Assembly (NCBI GenBank): GCA_039815055.1
Contig: JBCCAA010000006.1
Location: 8,789-72,788, forward strand
Source of the DNA: UBA5336 sp039815055
GTDB lineage: Bacteria > Pseudomonadota > Alphaproteobacteria > Caulobacterales > Hyphomonadaceae
Direction: 5' to 3'
Length of the DNA stretch: 64,000 nucleotides
In this document: one piece after another, positions 1 through 7,440 of the stretch
Numbering within the stretch: position 1 is the first letter of the stretch
How the letters are laid out: every line of letters starts with the position of its first letter
Made by a program: the position numbers and the translations under genes
The notes under the pieces: model-generated
The model's database searches: none
The model's input: only the letters and a program-made list of their open reading frames with translations
What the model was told of the DNA's origin: nothing

Positions 1-334
1 TGACGCCCATGTCGGCCAAACGCTCTGTCACCGCATAAACATCATCCACACGATAGGCGAGGTGGCCGAAATTTCGCCCGCCTTCATAGTCTTCGCGATC
101 CCAGTTGTGGGTCAGCTCGACCATTGGAATGTTCGTCTGCGTTGGTCTGGTGCCTTCCGGGATGCCGCCAAGGCGCTCAACATCTTCAGGGCTGGCAAGA
201 AACACCAGGGTGAACCGGCCCTGCTCGCTGTCAAAGCGGCCAACCTGGGTAAGCCCCAGCCCGTCGCAAAAGAACTTGAGCGTCGCGTCCAGGTCGGTGA
301 CTCGGATCATGGTGTGAAGATATTCAATGCTCAT
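1..334 (-). CDS. gloA: Lactoylglutathione lyase (glyoxalase I), C-terminus off window
   Basis: Glyoxalase I isomerises the methylglyoxal-glutathione hemithioacetal to S-lactoylglutathione in the cytoplasm. The 111 visible residues start MSIEYLHTMIRVTDLD and form the first half of a VOC/glyoxalase fold. Three of the four expected metal ligands are visible: His7, Glu73 (in VELTHNW) and His91 (in FGHLAYRV); the fourth lies beyond the window edge. The loop at about residues 49-69 is longer than in the short E. coli enzyme. The ATG overlaps the stop of the upstream membrane gene by 4 bp, so the two are probably co-translated. A related VOC-family lyase cannot be fully excluded from a partial sequence. 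Confidence 0.85.
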   Translation of the reverse strand, partial: MSIEYLHTMIRVTDLDATLKFFCDGLGLTQVGRFDSEQGRFTLVFLASPEDVERLGGIPEGTRPTQTNIPMVELTHNWDREDYEGGRNFGHLAYRVDDVYAVTERLADMGV

Positions 335-819
335 CGCAGGGGTGTCCCGTTCAAATTTGAAATCGCATCCTTGAGGTTCGGCGGCTGCAGGGCGTAAAAC
401 CGTTTCATCGCCAGATAGAGCACGGCCACCATGACGCCCATGCAGAAGACAAACGTCGCAAAGGTGTAAACCAGCGTGCCATTTGCGACGGGTTCAAACC
501 GGCCGGTGAGCGACCACACTTCGTACCAGAGGTTTGAAAACAGGGCCATTGCCGGCGGAATGGCGAGCCCGCACACCAGCGCAGACAAGAAAAAGTACAG
601 GCCGCGGCGCGGCGCTTCTGCGGCGGTGAATACATCCACAAACGTATCTTCATCCACATGATCGGCAAGCTCGCCCTGTTCGCGCTTGGCTTCGTAAACA
701 TCCTTGGCCAGGGCTTTGGTGTTCATCCACTGCCAGGCCAACAGGGCGCCCCAGGCCAGGAACAGAAACAGGAGAAAATAGGCCACATGCTGGGCCTCAA
801 AGAGGGGGTCGAGACGCAT
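331..819 (-). CDS. Predicted three-helix inner membrane protein, unknown function
   Basis: I do not recognise a family. The 162-residue protein has hydrophobic segments at about 11-31, 74-96 and 115-139. An acidic and basic soluble loop (about 35-70) lies between the first two. There is no cleavable signal peptide. The stop overlaps gloA by 4 bp and the gene lies 35 bp downstream of the Ada-like gene, so it appears to be part of a minus-strand operon. Co-translation with gloA does not by itself assign a function. Confidence 0.75.
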   Translation of the reverse strand: MRLDPLFEAQHVAYFLLFLFLAWGALLAWQWMNTKALAKDVYEAKREQGELADHVDEDTFVDVFTAAEAPRRGLYFFLSALVCGLAIPPAMALFSNLWYEVWSLTGRFEPVANGTLVYTFATFVFCMGVMVAVLYLAMKRFYALQPPNLKDAISNLNGTPLR

Positions 820-854
820 GGTTGAAGCCGCCCTTTCTGGTCTGGCGCGGAAGT

Positions 855-1760
855 CTAAGGGGTGCTGGCCTGCGCATGGGCGCTTTCATAAACCAACATG
901 GCGCGTTTGCGCCGCACACCCCAGTGATAGTTATGCAGCCTGCGGTCCGACGCCAAGGCCCTGTGACAGGGAATAAACCAGCTGATCGGATTTGCGCCTA
1001 CCGCAGCGCCCACCGCGCGCGCCGCTTTTGGTGAACCCGCAGCCTTGGCCAGCGCTCCGTAAGTCCAGGTATCGCCGGTGGGAATCTCCAGCAGCGCCCG
1101 CCAGATCTGCCGACGGAAGGGCGTGCCATAGAGCGCCACGGGCAATGGCTCGCCACGCTCGAACACGGTTTCAGCCAGGATCTCCGCGGCGCAATCATCA
1201 CGTATGAATTCAGCGTTCGGATAGCGGGCGGCAAGATCAGCCACAGCATTGGATTCGCTGCGCCCCACATGCTCAAAGCCTGAACGCTCCGGCGCTCCAT
1301 CATCGATGAACCCGAGCGCCACGAGGCCTCGCTCCCCGATGAGCCAAAGCCCCATGCCGAAGGGCGTGGGCGCTCTTCCAAGCCTTAACAAAGACCCCGC
1401 ACCCCCAGATTTTGCCTCACCAGGCGACAGTCCTTCATGGGCGATGAAGAGATCATGCAGGCGGGATGGGCCCGAAAGGCCAACTTCAAAACTGGCATCC
1501 AGAAGACTGGCGCCATCACGCAGGACATCGCCCGCCGCACCGTGGGCAAGGGCTGACTGATATTGTTTCGGGCTTAGCCCCGCCCAGGCCGAGAACTCGC
1601 GCTGGAAATGATGCGGCGACAATCCAATCGCTTCAGCGCACGCCGCAAGGTCAGGGCGCTCGCGCCAAGTGTCACCCAAAAATTCCAAGGCACCAGCCAT
1701 CCGGTCATAGGCCGCCGACTGCAAAGACAAGGCGGGGCGAGAGCAGGCTGTGTTGATCAT
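855..1760 (-). CDS. AraC-type HTH fused to O6-methylguanine-DNA methyltransferase (Ada-like)
   Basis: This is a repair and regulatory protein that removes O6-alkyl groups from guanine by suicide transfer to a cysteine. The N-terminal part (about 18-115) is an AraC-type double HTH. The C-terminal part (about 205-297) is the methyltransferase domain, with the acceptor motif PCHR at 264-267 (Cys265), the preceding GANP and the following NYHWG. At 301 residues it lacks the AdaA zinc/phosphotriester domain that senses methylation in E. coli Ada, so regulation must differ if it is a regulator at all. It lies 55 bp downstream of folC in the same direction. Family assignment is secure; the regulatory role is inferred. 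Confidence 0.9.
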   Translation of the reverse strand: MINTACSRPALSLQSAAYDRMAGALEFLGDTWRERPDLAACAEAIGLSPHHFQREFSAWAGLSPKQYQSALAHGAAGDVLRDGASLLDASFEVGLSGPSRLHDLFIAHEGLSPGEAKSGGAGSLLRLGRAPTPFGMGLWLIGERGLVALGFIDDGAPERSGFEHVGRSESNAVADLAARYPNAEFIRDDCAAEILAETVFERGEPLPVALYGTPFRRQIWRALLEIPTGDTWTYGALAKAAGSPKAARAVGAAVGANPISWFIPCHRALASDRRLHNYHWGVRRKRAMLVYESAHAQASTP

Positions 1761-1814
1761 GGGGGTAAAATGGCCCGCCCGGCCGCATCAGGCCACCCGA
1801 AACTTGCTGTATGT

Positions 1815-3065
1815 TCAGTCTGGAAGGGTCCGGTTCATCTCAAGAACATCGCCGGACAGATAAAGCGATCCACAAATCAGGATCTGCGCAGGTTTTTCAT
1901 CTGTAGCCGCGCGGAAGGCCGCGTCGAAACTTGAATGACCGGTCGCCTCGAGTCCGGCACGGCGCGCAGCATCTGCCAGATCTTCCGGCGCGCGCCCCTG
2001 ATGCCCATCGCTGTTTGGACAGGTGTGAACGCGGGGGCTGAGGTCTGAAAACGCCGCAAAAAAGCCCTCCGCATCCTTGCTGGCCATCATGGCACACACC
2101 AGAACTGTCTCTCCCAGCAGGTCTGACAGCAGCGCCGCCACGGCCCGCGCGGCATGGGGATTATGCCCACCATCCAGCCAGACATCAGCTGGCTCAGCCC
2201 GGCTCACCAATGGGCCGGGCGACAGTTTCTGCATGCGAGCCGGCCAACTCGCAGAGGCCGCACCGGCGCGAACGGCATCGGCGTCGATCTCTAACGTATC
2301 GAGTAAGCGAAGGGCCTTCGCCGCCAAGGCCGCGTTTGCCCTCTGGTGCGCGCCAAGTAAGGCCAGATCTTCGCCGATCACCTCGAAATCGGCGCGCTGC
2401 AACACATGGAGCGGGGCATTCCGGGTCTCAGCTTCGCCCGCGATCACGCCTGCCGCTTCGGGCCGTTGGACCGCGCAGGCCACCGGTACACTCGGCCGAA
2501 TGATACCGGCTTTTTCCCCGGCAATGCCTTCCAGCTTGTCGCCCAGAAACTGCTTGTGGTCATAGTCCACCGGCGAAATCACGGAGACTGCCGCAGTGGG
2601 GATGATGTTGGTCGCATCAAACCGCCCACCCAGGCCAACCTCGAGGATCAGGAGATCCGCAGGCGTTTCCGAAAAGGCCAGGAACGCCGCCGCCGTGGTC
2701 GCCTCAAATTGTGTAATCTGGCCGTCGCCCAGCCCAGCCTTCACGCGCTCGAGGCAGTCGACCAATGCCTCGTCGCTGATCAAGTCTCCGGCAATGCGGA
2801 TCCGCTCATTGAACCGCACAAGATGGGGTGAGGTGTAGACATGAACCCGGAGGCCCGCAGCCTCCGCCATGGCGCGCAGAAAGGCACAGGTGGAAACTTT
2901 TCCATTGGTTCCAGCCACATGAATGATCGGCGGCAGCTTGTGGTGCGGATTACCGAGCTTGGTCAACAGCGTCTCTATCCGTCCAAGGGACAGTTCGATC
3001 AGCTGGGGATAGTGGGTTTTGAGGTCGGCCAGCGCCTGGTCCAGCCGGGACAAGGCGTTGATCAA
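1815..3065 (-). CDS. folC: Bifunctional dihydrofolate synthase / folylpolyglutamate synthase
   Basis: FolC adds glutamate to dihydropteroate and then to tetrahydrofolate, using ATP, in the cytoplasm. The 416-residue protein shows the Mur-ligase-type P-loop GTNGKVS at 52-58, the HVAGTN lead-in, the YTSPHL and FNERI segments, and the DGGHNPH motif of the C-terminal domain. The start is a TTG that overlaps the accD stop by 4 bp (TTGA), which indicates translational coupling. accD-folC adjacency downstream of trpA is a common alphaproteobacterial order. Confidence 0.95.
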   Translation of the reverse strand: MINALSRLDQALADLKTHYPQLIELSLGRIETLLTKLGNPHHKLPPIIHVAGTNGKVSTCAFLRAMAEAAGLRVHVYTSPHLVRFNERIRIAGDLISDEALVDCLERVKAGLGDGQITQFEATTAAAFLAFSETPADLLILEVGLGGRFDATNIIPTAAVSVISPVDYDHKQFLGDKLEGIAGEKAGIIRPSVPVACAVQRPEAAGVIAGEAETRNAPLHVLQRADFEVIGEDLALLGAHQRANAALAAKALRLLDTLEIDADAVRAGAASASWPARMQKLSPGPLVSRAEPADVWLDGGHNPHAARAVAALLSDLLGETVLVCAMMASKDAEGFFAAFSDLSPRVHTCPNSDGHQGRAPEDLADAARRAGLEATGHSSFDAAFRAATDEKPAQILICGSLYLSGDVLEMNRTLPD

Positions 3066-4048
3066 TCCTTGACCTCGGTGGCTTCGCTCTCCTCCGGCAC
3101 GGGCGCATCCACAGACGGCGGCACGACATGCACGACTTCCCGGTCGCTCGCGCGGCGTAGTTTCGGCATCAGATGGCCAAGCACCCGCGATAAGACAGAC
3201 TTCATCTCCCGTCGGTCGGTCACAATATCGACCTGGCCCTTCTCACGAAGAAACTCTGAGCGCTGGAATCCATCGGGCAGTTTTTCGCGGATCGTCTGCT
3301 CAATCACGCGTGGGCCGGAAAACGCGATCATCGCATCCGGTTCTGCAATATGGACATCACCAAGCATCGCGTATGACGCCGATACGCCGCCGGATGTGGG
3401 ATCGGTCAGCACAACAATATAGGGCAGGCCCGCTTCGCGCACTTCGTCAATCGCCAATACTGAACGCGGCATCTGCATCAAGCTTAGCGTGCCTTCCTGC
3501 ATGCGAGCGCCGCCCGATGCGGTGCAAACGACAAAGGCGGCCTTGCGCGCCGCCGCCAATTGCGCCGCAGTGATAAAGGCTTCACCCGCCGCCATGCCGA
3601 GCGATCCGCCCATAAATGCAAAGTCCTGGACCAGCACGACAGCCGGGCTGCCGCCAATCTTTCCGAAGGCTGCTGCCATACAGTCATCTTGAGCGACTGG
3701 CGCACCGCCATCGACGGTTTCTTCCTTTTCCCGCTGGGATATCTTGGCGCGTGCGGCTTTTATCCGGGCCGGGTAGGCCTTGTCATCGCGGAATTTCAAG
3801 GGGTCTGCCGGTACTTCGGGCAGTGCGATCGGCTCCCAGCGCTCATCGTCGAACAACAGCCGGAACCGGCGGCGCGGCGAGATGCGCAAATGCGCACCCG
3901 CTGGTGTCACATACCAGCTCTCTTCGAGGTCAGACTTGTATACAAGCTCGCCGCTCTTTGGGCACTTCACCCAAAGGTTTTCAGGCGTATCTTTCTTGTT
4001 GAGCCAGGATTTAAGGCCCGGTGGGCGGAAATTCGTCAGCCAGTTCAT
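3062..4048 (-). CDS. accD: Acetyl-CoA carboxylase carboxyltransferase subunit beta
   Basis: AccD and AccA form the carboxyltransferase that makes malonyl-CoA for fatty acid synthesis. The 328-residue protein has the crotonase-like carboxyltransferase core, including ASGGARMQEG and TDPTSGGVSAS. The N-terminal zinc ribbon is degenerate: where four cysteines are expected, the sequence reads KCPKSGELVY and YVTPAGAHL, leaving only one. I recall similar cysteine loss in other alphaproteobacteria. The gene sits between trpA (26 bp upstream) and folC (4 bp overlap). The acidic C-terminal tail is not conserved. Confidence 0.95.
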   Translation of the reverse strand: MNWLTNFRPPGLKSWLNKKDTPENLWVKCPKSGELVYKSDLEESWYVTPAGAHLRISPRRRFRLLFDDERWEPIALPEVPADPLKFRDDKAYPARIKAARAKISQREKEETVDGGAPVAQDDCMAAAFGKIGGSPAVVLVQDFAFMGGSLGMAAGEAFITAAQLAAARKAAFVVCTASGGARMQEGTLSLMQMPRSVLAIDEVREAGLPYIVVLTDPTSGGVSASYAMLGDVHIAEPDAMIAFSGPRVIEQTIREKLPDGFQRSEFLREKGQVDIVTDRREMKSVLSRVLGHLMPKLRRASDREVVHVVPPSVDAPVPEESEATEVKD

Positions 4049-4074
4049 CGCGTTTCCCGCGCTGGTGCCAGTGT

Positions 4075-4899
4075 CTAGAGACGTGCCCCTGCAATCGCCT
4101 CGCTGAGTTCTTTTGCCAGGGCGCCCATCCCAGCCGGCGCCGCTGATAGATCGCCCGTTTCAAGGGCTTGAGCTGCATGGTCCACGAAAGCGGAGCCCAC
4201 GACAACCCCATCAGCGATCTTTGCCATGTCTGCGGCCTGTATGCCCGTGCGAACGCCAAACCCGACACAGACCGGCAAATGGGTGGCCGCACGCACCGCA
4301 TCAACCTTCGGCCTGATATCTTCCGGCTTGGCTGCACCGGCGCCGGTGACGCCCGTAACCGAGACGAAATACACGAAACCTGACGCGCCATCGGCCACCG
4401 CTTTCAAGCGGTCTTCAGTCGTTGTCGGCGTCGCCAGACGGATCACTGAAAGGTTGCGCGCCGAAAGTTCAGCCCGCAAAGGCCCATCTTCTTCAGGCGG
4501 GAGATCCACCATGATGACGCCATCGATCCCGGCCTCAGCGGCCGCCTCAGCAAACGCCTTGTAGCCAAGATGGTGCACCGGATTAGCGTAGCCCATCAGG
4601 ATGAGCGGCGTGTCGGCGTCAGTTTCCCGGAAGCGTTTCGCCAAAGCGAGTACATCGGAAAGCGTCGTTCCCGCCCTCAGGCTGCGCTGCCCCGCCAATT
4701 GGATCGAAAGGCCGTCAGCCATCGGGTCCGTGAAGGGCGCGCCAAGCTCGATGATATCGGCGCCATTGTCGCGAAGGGCTTCCAGCGCGGTAAAGCTCGT
4801 CTCGAGGTCGGGATCACCCGCCATGAGATAGCTGACGAGCGCAGCGCGGCCTTCGGCTTTGGTTCTTTCGAAACGGGCAGTGATGCGGGATGTGGGCAT
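4075..4899 (-). CDS. trpA: Tryptophan synthase alpha subunit
   Basis: TrpA cleaves indole-3-glycerol phosphate and passes indole to TrpB. The 274-residue TIM barrel carries the two catalytic acids expected from the family: Glu51 in IIELGAPFTDP and Asp62 in MADG. The phosphate-binding GFGVRT loop lies near the C-terminal half. The gene precedes accD by 26 bp. Unusually, trpB is not immediately upstream: a two-gene SatD-like/membrane cassette lies between them, so trpA transcription may depend partly on the cassette's own promoter. Confidence 0.96.
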   Translation of the reverse strand: MPTSRITARFERTKAEGRAALVSYLMAGDPDLETSFTALEALRDNGADIIELGAPFTDPMADGLSIQLAGQRSLRAGTTLSDVLALAKRFRETDADTPLILMGYANPVHHLGYKAFAEAAAEAGIDGVIMVDLPPEEDGPLRAELSARNLSVIRLATPTTTEDRLKAVADGASGFVYFVSVTGVTGAGAAKPEDIRPKVDAVRAATHLPVCVGFGVRTGIQAADMAKIADGVVVGSAFVDHAAQALETGDLSAAPAGMGALAKELSEAIAGARL

Positions 4900-4948
4900 G
4901 GCGGCGCTTATGGCTCAAATCACGGGCTTGTCCACCGCAGATTTCCAG

Positions 4949-5383
4949 TTAGCGCGACACGATTGAAGGGATCAGTGTCGAGGCGATGAGTGCGGCGACG
5001 ACGGCGATCGCAAGATTGGTCAGCGTTCCAAGAAGATAATAGGAGGGGTTCTCCTTGATCTTCTCGCTTCGCACGAACTGTTTCGCGCCGATGATTATAG
5101 CCAATGCATTGAACGCCCCGGCATAGACCAGAACGAAGATCAGGAACGTCTCGCAAAAGCCAATCCAAAAGCCGGTCGATTTGATATCGAAGACGGCCGT
5201 CGACGCACTTTCAGGCAACATCAGCCCCTCAAAGTCGGGATGCTCGCGCGACATCGACTTGGTCTCGACCCCGTCGTTCAGGCGCGGGATACCCAATCGG
5301 ATCGCCAATGTGGAAAGGATGAAGCTGGTGAGAAAGATCGCCGAAACCATCAACCCCGGGATCAGGTCACTCAATAGGGTCAT
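4949..5383 (-). CDS. Small three-helix membrane protein coupled to the SatD-like gene
   Basis: I do not recognise a named family. The 144-residue protein has likely membrane segments at 6-29, 71-100 and 115-141. A polar loop (about 30-68) includes LNDGVETKSMSREHPDFEG, and there is a short charged KQFVRSEKIKENPSYY linker. The start codon overlaps the stop of the SatD-like gene by 4 bp (ATGA), so the pair is translationally coupled. SatD proteins are, from memory, often encoded beside DUF3307 membrane proteins; this protein is shorter and I cannot confirm homology. It could be a partner or effector of the cyclase-fold protein, which is inference. Confidence 0.75.
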   Translation of the reverse strand: MTLLSDLIPGLMVSAIFLTSFILSTLAIRLGIPRLNDGVETKSMSREHPDFEGLMLPESASTAVFDIKSTGFWIGFCETFLIFVLVYAGAFNALAIIIGAKQFVRSEKIKENPSYYLLGTLTNLAIAVVAALIASTLIPSIVSR

Positions 5384-6048
5384 AATGAGCTCGCCAATCC
5401 TGCCATTTGGCGCTGATGTTCATTTAATCGGTGGATGAGCGCGTTCTCCGTGTCGATGACCAAATCCGCATGGCTTCTTTGGACCGCTTTCGAGACAGAC
5501 TGCTCATACTTGCCCAGCGTCTTGGCGATCTCGGTTTGGGCGACCCCAGCGCGCAAGAGCCGGTATACATCATATTGATAGTCCGTCATCGCCTCGATCA
5601 TGGCGTGACTGGTATTGGTGAGGGCGTCCAAAGTGGCATTGGCCAGAACATCTCCAATTCGCCAATTCGCCAATCGACCCGTCTTTTTCAGCCGGTCGAG
5701 GGAGTCGCTCGCATCCTTGAATACGGGTCCACCCATTTGCCGGATTGATCCGCCCGCATATCCGATGCGCCCAACGCAAACGACAAATCTGAACTGAGCA
5801 ACCTCACGCAAATTGTGACGGATTAGGTCGACAATTTCATAGATATGGCCTGGCCCCACGAAGAGTCCTGCAAACTCGTCACCATAATTGACCTCGAGGG
5901 GCGAAACGAGCGCTGGCCGGTACGTTTGATTTACATCATCGATCGTCGTACTCAGAATACCCAAGGCCTGATGAGCGACTTCGGGGTGCAGGTCAGTGGA
6001 CGCAGCAAGGTCCGCTAAAAGCAGACAATAGTTCGTTTCGTTGTCCAT
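5380..6048 (-). CDS. SatD-like protein: nucleotidyl-cyclase-like fold plus C-terminal HTH
   Basis: The 222-residue protein resembles the SatD family. The first about 130 residues follow a class III cyclase-like plan: an early Asp13 in LLADLAAST, a GDEF at 56-59 after a beta-strand-like segment, then RIGYAGG and MGGPVF. These positions match the two metal-binding acids and the later conserved segments of cyclases. Residues about 158-195 look like a helix-turn-helix (AQTEIAKTLGKYEQSVSKAV). No enzymatic activity can be claimed. It overlaps the downstream membrane gene by 4 bp. Its AT-rich upstream region contains a TATAAT box and three GGTTGA-type heptamers, which suggests autoregulation through the HTH. 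The pair is lodged between trpB and trpA. Confidence 0.7.
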   Translation of the reverse strand: MDNETNYCLLLADLAASTDLHPEVAHQALGILSTTIDDVNQTYRPALVSPLEVNYGDEFAGLFVGPGHIYEIVDLIRHNLREVAQFRFVVCVGRIGYAGGSIRQMGGPVFKDASDSLDRLKKTGRLANWRIGDVLANATLDALTNTSHAMIEAMTDYQYDVYRLLRAGVAQTEIAKTLGKYEQSVSKAVQRSHADLVIDTENALIHRLNEHQRQMAGLASSL

Positions 6049-6063
6049 ATATCAATCAATAAT

Positions 6064-6113
6064 GGTTGATACTGAGTTTTCAACCTATTTCGGCTGATTA
6101 TACAAAATCAACC
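6064..6113 (-). promoter_or_regulatory. Putative promoter and operator of the SatD-like/membrane gene pair
   Basis: The AT-rich gap after trpB contains a perfect minus-strand -10 hexamer TATAAT at 6096-6101. Three related heptamers surround it: GGTTGAT on plus at 6064-6070, TTCAACC at 6079-6085, and ATCAACC at 6107-6113. On the minus strand the last two read GGTTGAA and GGTTGAT. One heptamer falls in the -10/-35 spacer and another near the expected transcription start, a typical repressor layout. No strong -35 is evident. Binding by the SatD-like HTH is inference. Confidence 0.5.
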
Positions 6114-6126
6114 GTTTTAGATTGAC

Positions 6127-7338
6127 CTAAATCTCCGTCCCCAACGCCTCAGCGACGGAAAACACATCCTTGTCGCCGCGTCCGCACATGTTGAGAATCA
6201 TCAGGCCGTCGGGGCCAAGGTCTTTCAGCACTTCGCCTGCCCGGGCGACGGCGTGGGCGGGCTCCAGGGCCGGGATGATGCCTTCAAGCCGCGTGCAAAG
6301 CTGGAACGCTTCGAGCGCGTCATCATCGGTACACGACAGATACTCCGCCCGGCCCGTATCGCGCAGGAATGCGTGCTCGGGCCCAATGCCGGGATAGTCC
6401 AACCCGGCAGAGATGGAGTGGGCATCAATGATCTGGCCATCACTGTCCTGCAATAGATACGTGCGGTTACCATGGAGGATGCCCGGCGCGCCGCCATTCA
6501 AACTGGCCGCATGGGCGTCGCTGTCCACGCCGTGACCTGCGGCTTCCACGCCGATCAAGCGCACAGTCTCGTCTTCGATGAACGGATGGAACAGGCCGAT
6601 CGCGTTCGATCCCCCGCCGATGCAGGCCATGACCGCATCAGGTAAGCGGCCTTCCCGTTCTTGAATCTGCGCGCGTGCCTCGCGGCCAATGACCGACTGG
6701 AAATCACGCACCAGCTCCGGATAGGGGTGCGGACCAGCCGCCGTACCGATCACGTAGAATGTGCTTTCCACATTTGTCACCCAATCGCGCAGGGCTTCAT
6801 TCATGGCGTCTTTCAGTGTGCCCGTGCCGGAAGACACTGGCACGATCTCGGCGCCAAGAAGCTTCATGCGGAATACGTTCGGCTTCTGCCGCTCGACATC
6901 GGTCTCACCCATGAACACGGTGCACGGCAAGCCGAACCGCGCACACACGGTGGCTGTGGCCACGCCATGTTGGCCAGCGCCCGTCTCTGCGATGATCCGG
7001 GTCTTGCCCATACGCCGCGCCAAAAGCACCTGGCCCAGGCAATTGTTGATCTTGTGCGCGCCGGTGTGGTTCAGCTCATCGCGTTTGAGATAGAGCTTTG
7101 CGCCGCCGAAATGCTCCGTCAGGCGTTCGGCAAAATAGAGCGGGCTGGGACGGCCAACATAATGCTCCCAAAGATCGTCCATCTCCGCGGCAAATGTCGG
7201 GTCCTCTTTGGCCGCGCGGTACTCCGCCTCCAGATCGAGGATCAGCGGCATCAGCGTTTCGGCGACATAGCGCCCGCCAAACTCGCCAAAACGGCCGTTT
7301 TCGTCTGGCCACTGGTCCCAGGTGTTCGGTTTATTCAT
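6127..7338 (-). CDS. trpB: Tryptophan synthase beta subunit
   Basis: TrpB is the PLP enzyme that condenses indole with serine to make tryptophan, in a complex with TrpA. The 403-residue protein has the PLP lysine at Lys96 in HTGAHKINN, the GAGQHG segment, and the phosphate-binding glycine loop CIGGGSNA. The ATG at 7338 is preceded by GGGGATCAA, a good ribosome binding site. It is separated from trpA by the SatD-like cassette and from trpF by a large secreted-protein gene, so the classic trpFBA run is broken on both sides. Confidence 0.97.
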   Translation of the reverse strand: MNKPNTWDQWPDENGRFGEFGGRYVAETLMPLILDLEAEYRAAKEDPTFAAEMDDLWEHYVGRPSPLYFAERLTEHFGGAKLYLKRDELNHTGAHKINNCLGQVLLARRMGKTRIIAETGAGQHGVATATVCARFGLPCTVFMGETDVERQKPNVFRMKLLGAEIVPVSSGTGTLKDAMNEALRDWVTNVESTFYVIGTAAGPHPYPELVRDFQSVIGREARAQIQEREGRLPDAVMACIGGGSNAIGLFHPFIEDETVRLIGVEAAGHGVDSDAHAASLNGGAPGILHGNRTYLLQDSDGQIIDAHSISAGLDYPGIGPEHAFLRDTGRAEYLSCTDDDALEAFQLCTRLEGIIPALEPAHAVARAGEVLKDLGPDGLMILNMCGRGDKDVFSVAEALGTEI

Positions 7339-7440
7339 TTGATCCCCGCTCCGCTTCGCGATGGATCGCGCTCAGGGCTGCTACACATCACTCGCATGTG
7401 CCATTGCTGCCGGATGCCCGCAAGCGCGGTATTTTGGCAC

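Noticed and set aside
5380..6048. GDEF motif read as a diguanylate cyclase
   Set aside because: Only GDEF is present, not GG(D/E)EF in the correct context, and the overall pattern fits SatD or class III cyclase folds better.
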